From positions 1,581,310 through 1,645,309 of the forward strand of contig NC_014828.1 in the NCBI RefSeq assembly GCF_000178115.2: a stretch of 64,000 nucleotides of DNA, read 5' to 3'. The notes beneath the pieces are model-generated. The model worked only from the letters and a program-made list of their open reading frames with translations, was not told the DNA's origin and did no database searches. Positions 63,700 to 64,000 of the stretch are shown piece by piece. Position numbers and translations under genes: made by a program. The DNA comes from Ethanoligenens harbinense YUAN-3 (GTDB taxonomy: Bacteria; Bacillota; Clostridia; Oscillospirales; Ethanoligenentaceae). How positions within the stretch are numbered: position 1 is the stretch's first letter; every line of letters starts with the position of its first letter.

Positions 63700-64000
63700 T
63701 CATCTGAAAATCAAAATGCCGCCCATACCTGCGACCATGAGAAAAAGCACCGGCTGCAAGACTTTTTCAAGTTTTTTCTTGTTAATTCTTTTCAATAAAA
63801 GTGGGCCTACGAACGCTCCGCACACCGTACCGGATGCCAAAAGTCCTACCAATCCCCAGTCAATATTGCCCATGCTCAGGTGTGCTGCAAACCCCGTAAC
63901 CGCGATCCCCAACAGAACCAGCACCGAAGTTCCCACCGTTTCAAGCGCCTGGCAACCCAGGAGCATCAATCCCGCGACAATGGGGCCACCGCCGCTCAAG
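63700..64000 (-). CDS. TauE/SafE (TSUP) family permease, C-terminal part (5' end outside window)
   Basis: The frame runs off the right edge; about 100 C-terminal residues are visible. The SGGGPIVAGLMLLGCQALETVGTSVLVLL segment is the conserved second repeat of TSUP permeases (G-G-G-P-x-x-x-P ... G-T-S), followed by two further helices and the final segment PVLFLMVAGMGGILIF. TSUP proteins move sulfite, sulfoacetate or related anions. The frame stays open to the edge and lacks the first repeat, so the true start lies outside the window. Confidence 0.8.
   Translation of the reverse strand, partial: LSGGGPIVAGLMLLGCQALETVGTSVLVLLGIAVTGFAAHLSMGNIDWGLVGLLASGTVCGAFVGPLLLKRINKKKLEKVLQPVLFLMVAGMGGILIFR

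Overview
The window looks like chromosome from an endospore-forming, high-GC Clostridia bacterium, most likely an Oscillospirales (Ruminococcaceae-type) relative. This is inferred from gene content: a spoIIAA-spoIIAB-sigF sporulation operon, AddAB instead of RecBCD, ThyX instead of ThyA, an IspH-ribosomal protein S1 fusion, HPr/EI next to a fructose-1-phosphate kinase, LuxS, and strong AGGAGG ribosome binding sites. No rRNA, tRNA, CRISPR array, integrase or insertion sequence was recognised.

Layout. 1-5.4 kb: the end of an ABC-2 permease, an SDR oxidoreductase, a GH1 beta-glucosidase and a chemoreceptor with tandem HAMP-like repeats. 5.5-13.6 kb (minus): a DNA-repair unit addB-addA-mutY. 13.7-17.0 kb (minus): cmk-plsC-ispH/rpsA, with a terminator at its end. 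17.2-20.9 kb: an RpiR regulator with a YhiN-type flavoprotein, a SLOG-like DUF1273 gene and a YfcE-type phosphodiesterase. 21-24.4 kb (minus): glycosyltransferase, ndk, mltG. 24.5-31.2 kb: an unlisted 37-residue membrane peptide, then a long minus-strand series (flippase-like protein, WecG/TagA transferase, thyX, guanylate-kinase-like, DUF2156, GNAT, DJ-1/PfpI, 5-formyl-THF cyclo-ligase). 31.6-35.4 kb: luxS, an Smr protein, a small membrane protein, a CMK-like kinase, a HAD phosphatase and an AT-rich orphan. 35.5-39.5 kb (minus): a fructose-type PTS cluster, fruR-fruK-ptsH-ptsI, without an enzyme II. 39.7-50.5 kb (plus): valS, hemerythrin, folC, the spoIIA operon, sbcD-sbcC. 50.5-53.7 kb (plus): a TPP-riboswitch-controlled thiG-thiH-thiE-thiS operon.

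The last 10 kb (53.6-64 kb) differs in character. It appears lower in GC, is gene-poor in places, and consists of small regulator-plus-effector modules: HxlR/cysteine hydrolase, AraC/flavodoxin, LysR/EamA exporter, MerR/MFS exporter (interrupted by one in-frame TAG) and MerR/carboxymuconolactone-decarboxylase-like protein, plus gap and a partial TauE/SafE permease. Several modules carry inverted-repeat operators next to promoters, and there are gene fragments, as expected for a region of recent gain and decay.

No wholly new multi-gene system is demonstrable. The observations most worth following are the ThiS with two residues beyond its Gly-Gly tail in a cluster lacking thiF, the MerR-type promoter with a 19-bp spacer at 62.96 kb, the amber-interrupted MFS gene, a probable long antisense 3' end covering the DUF1273 gene, and two unrecognised small proteins. 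All positions and motifs were read by eye; no database search or structure prediction was run.
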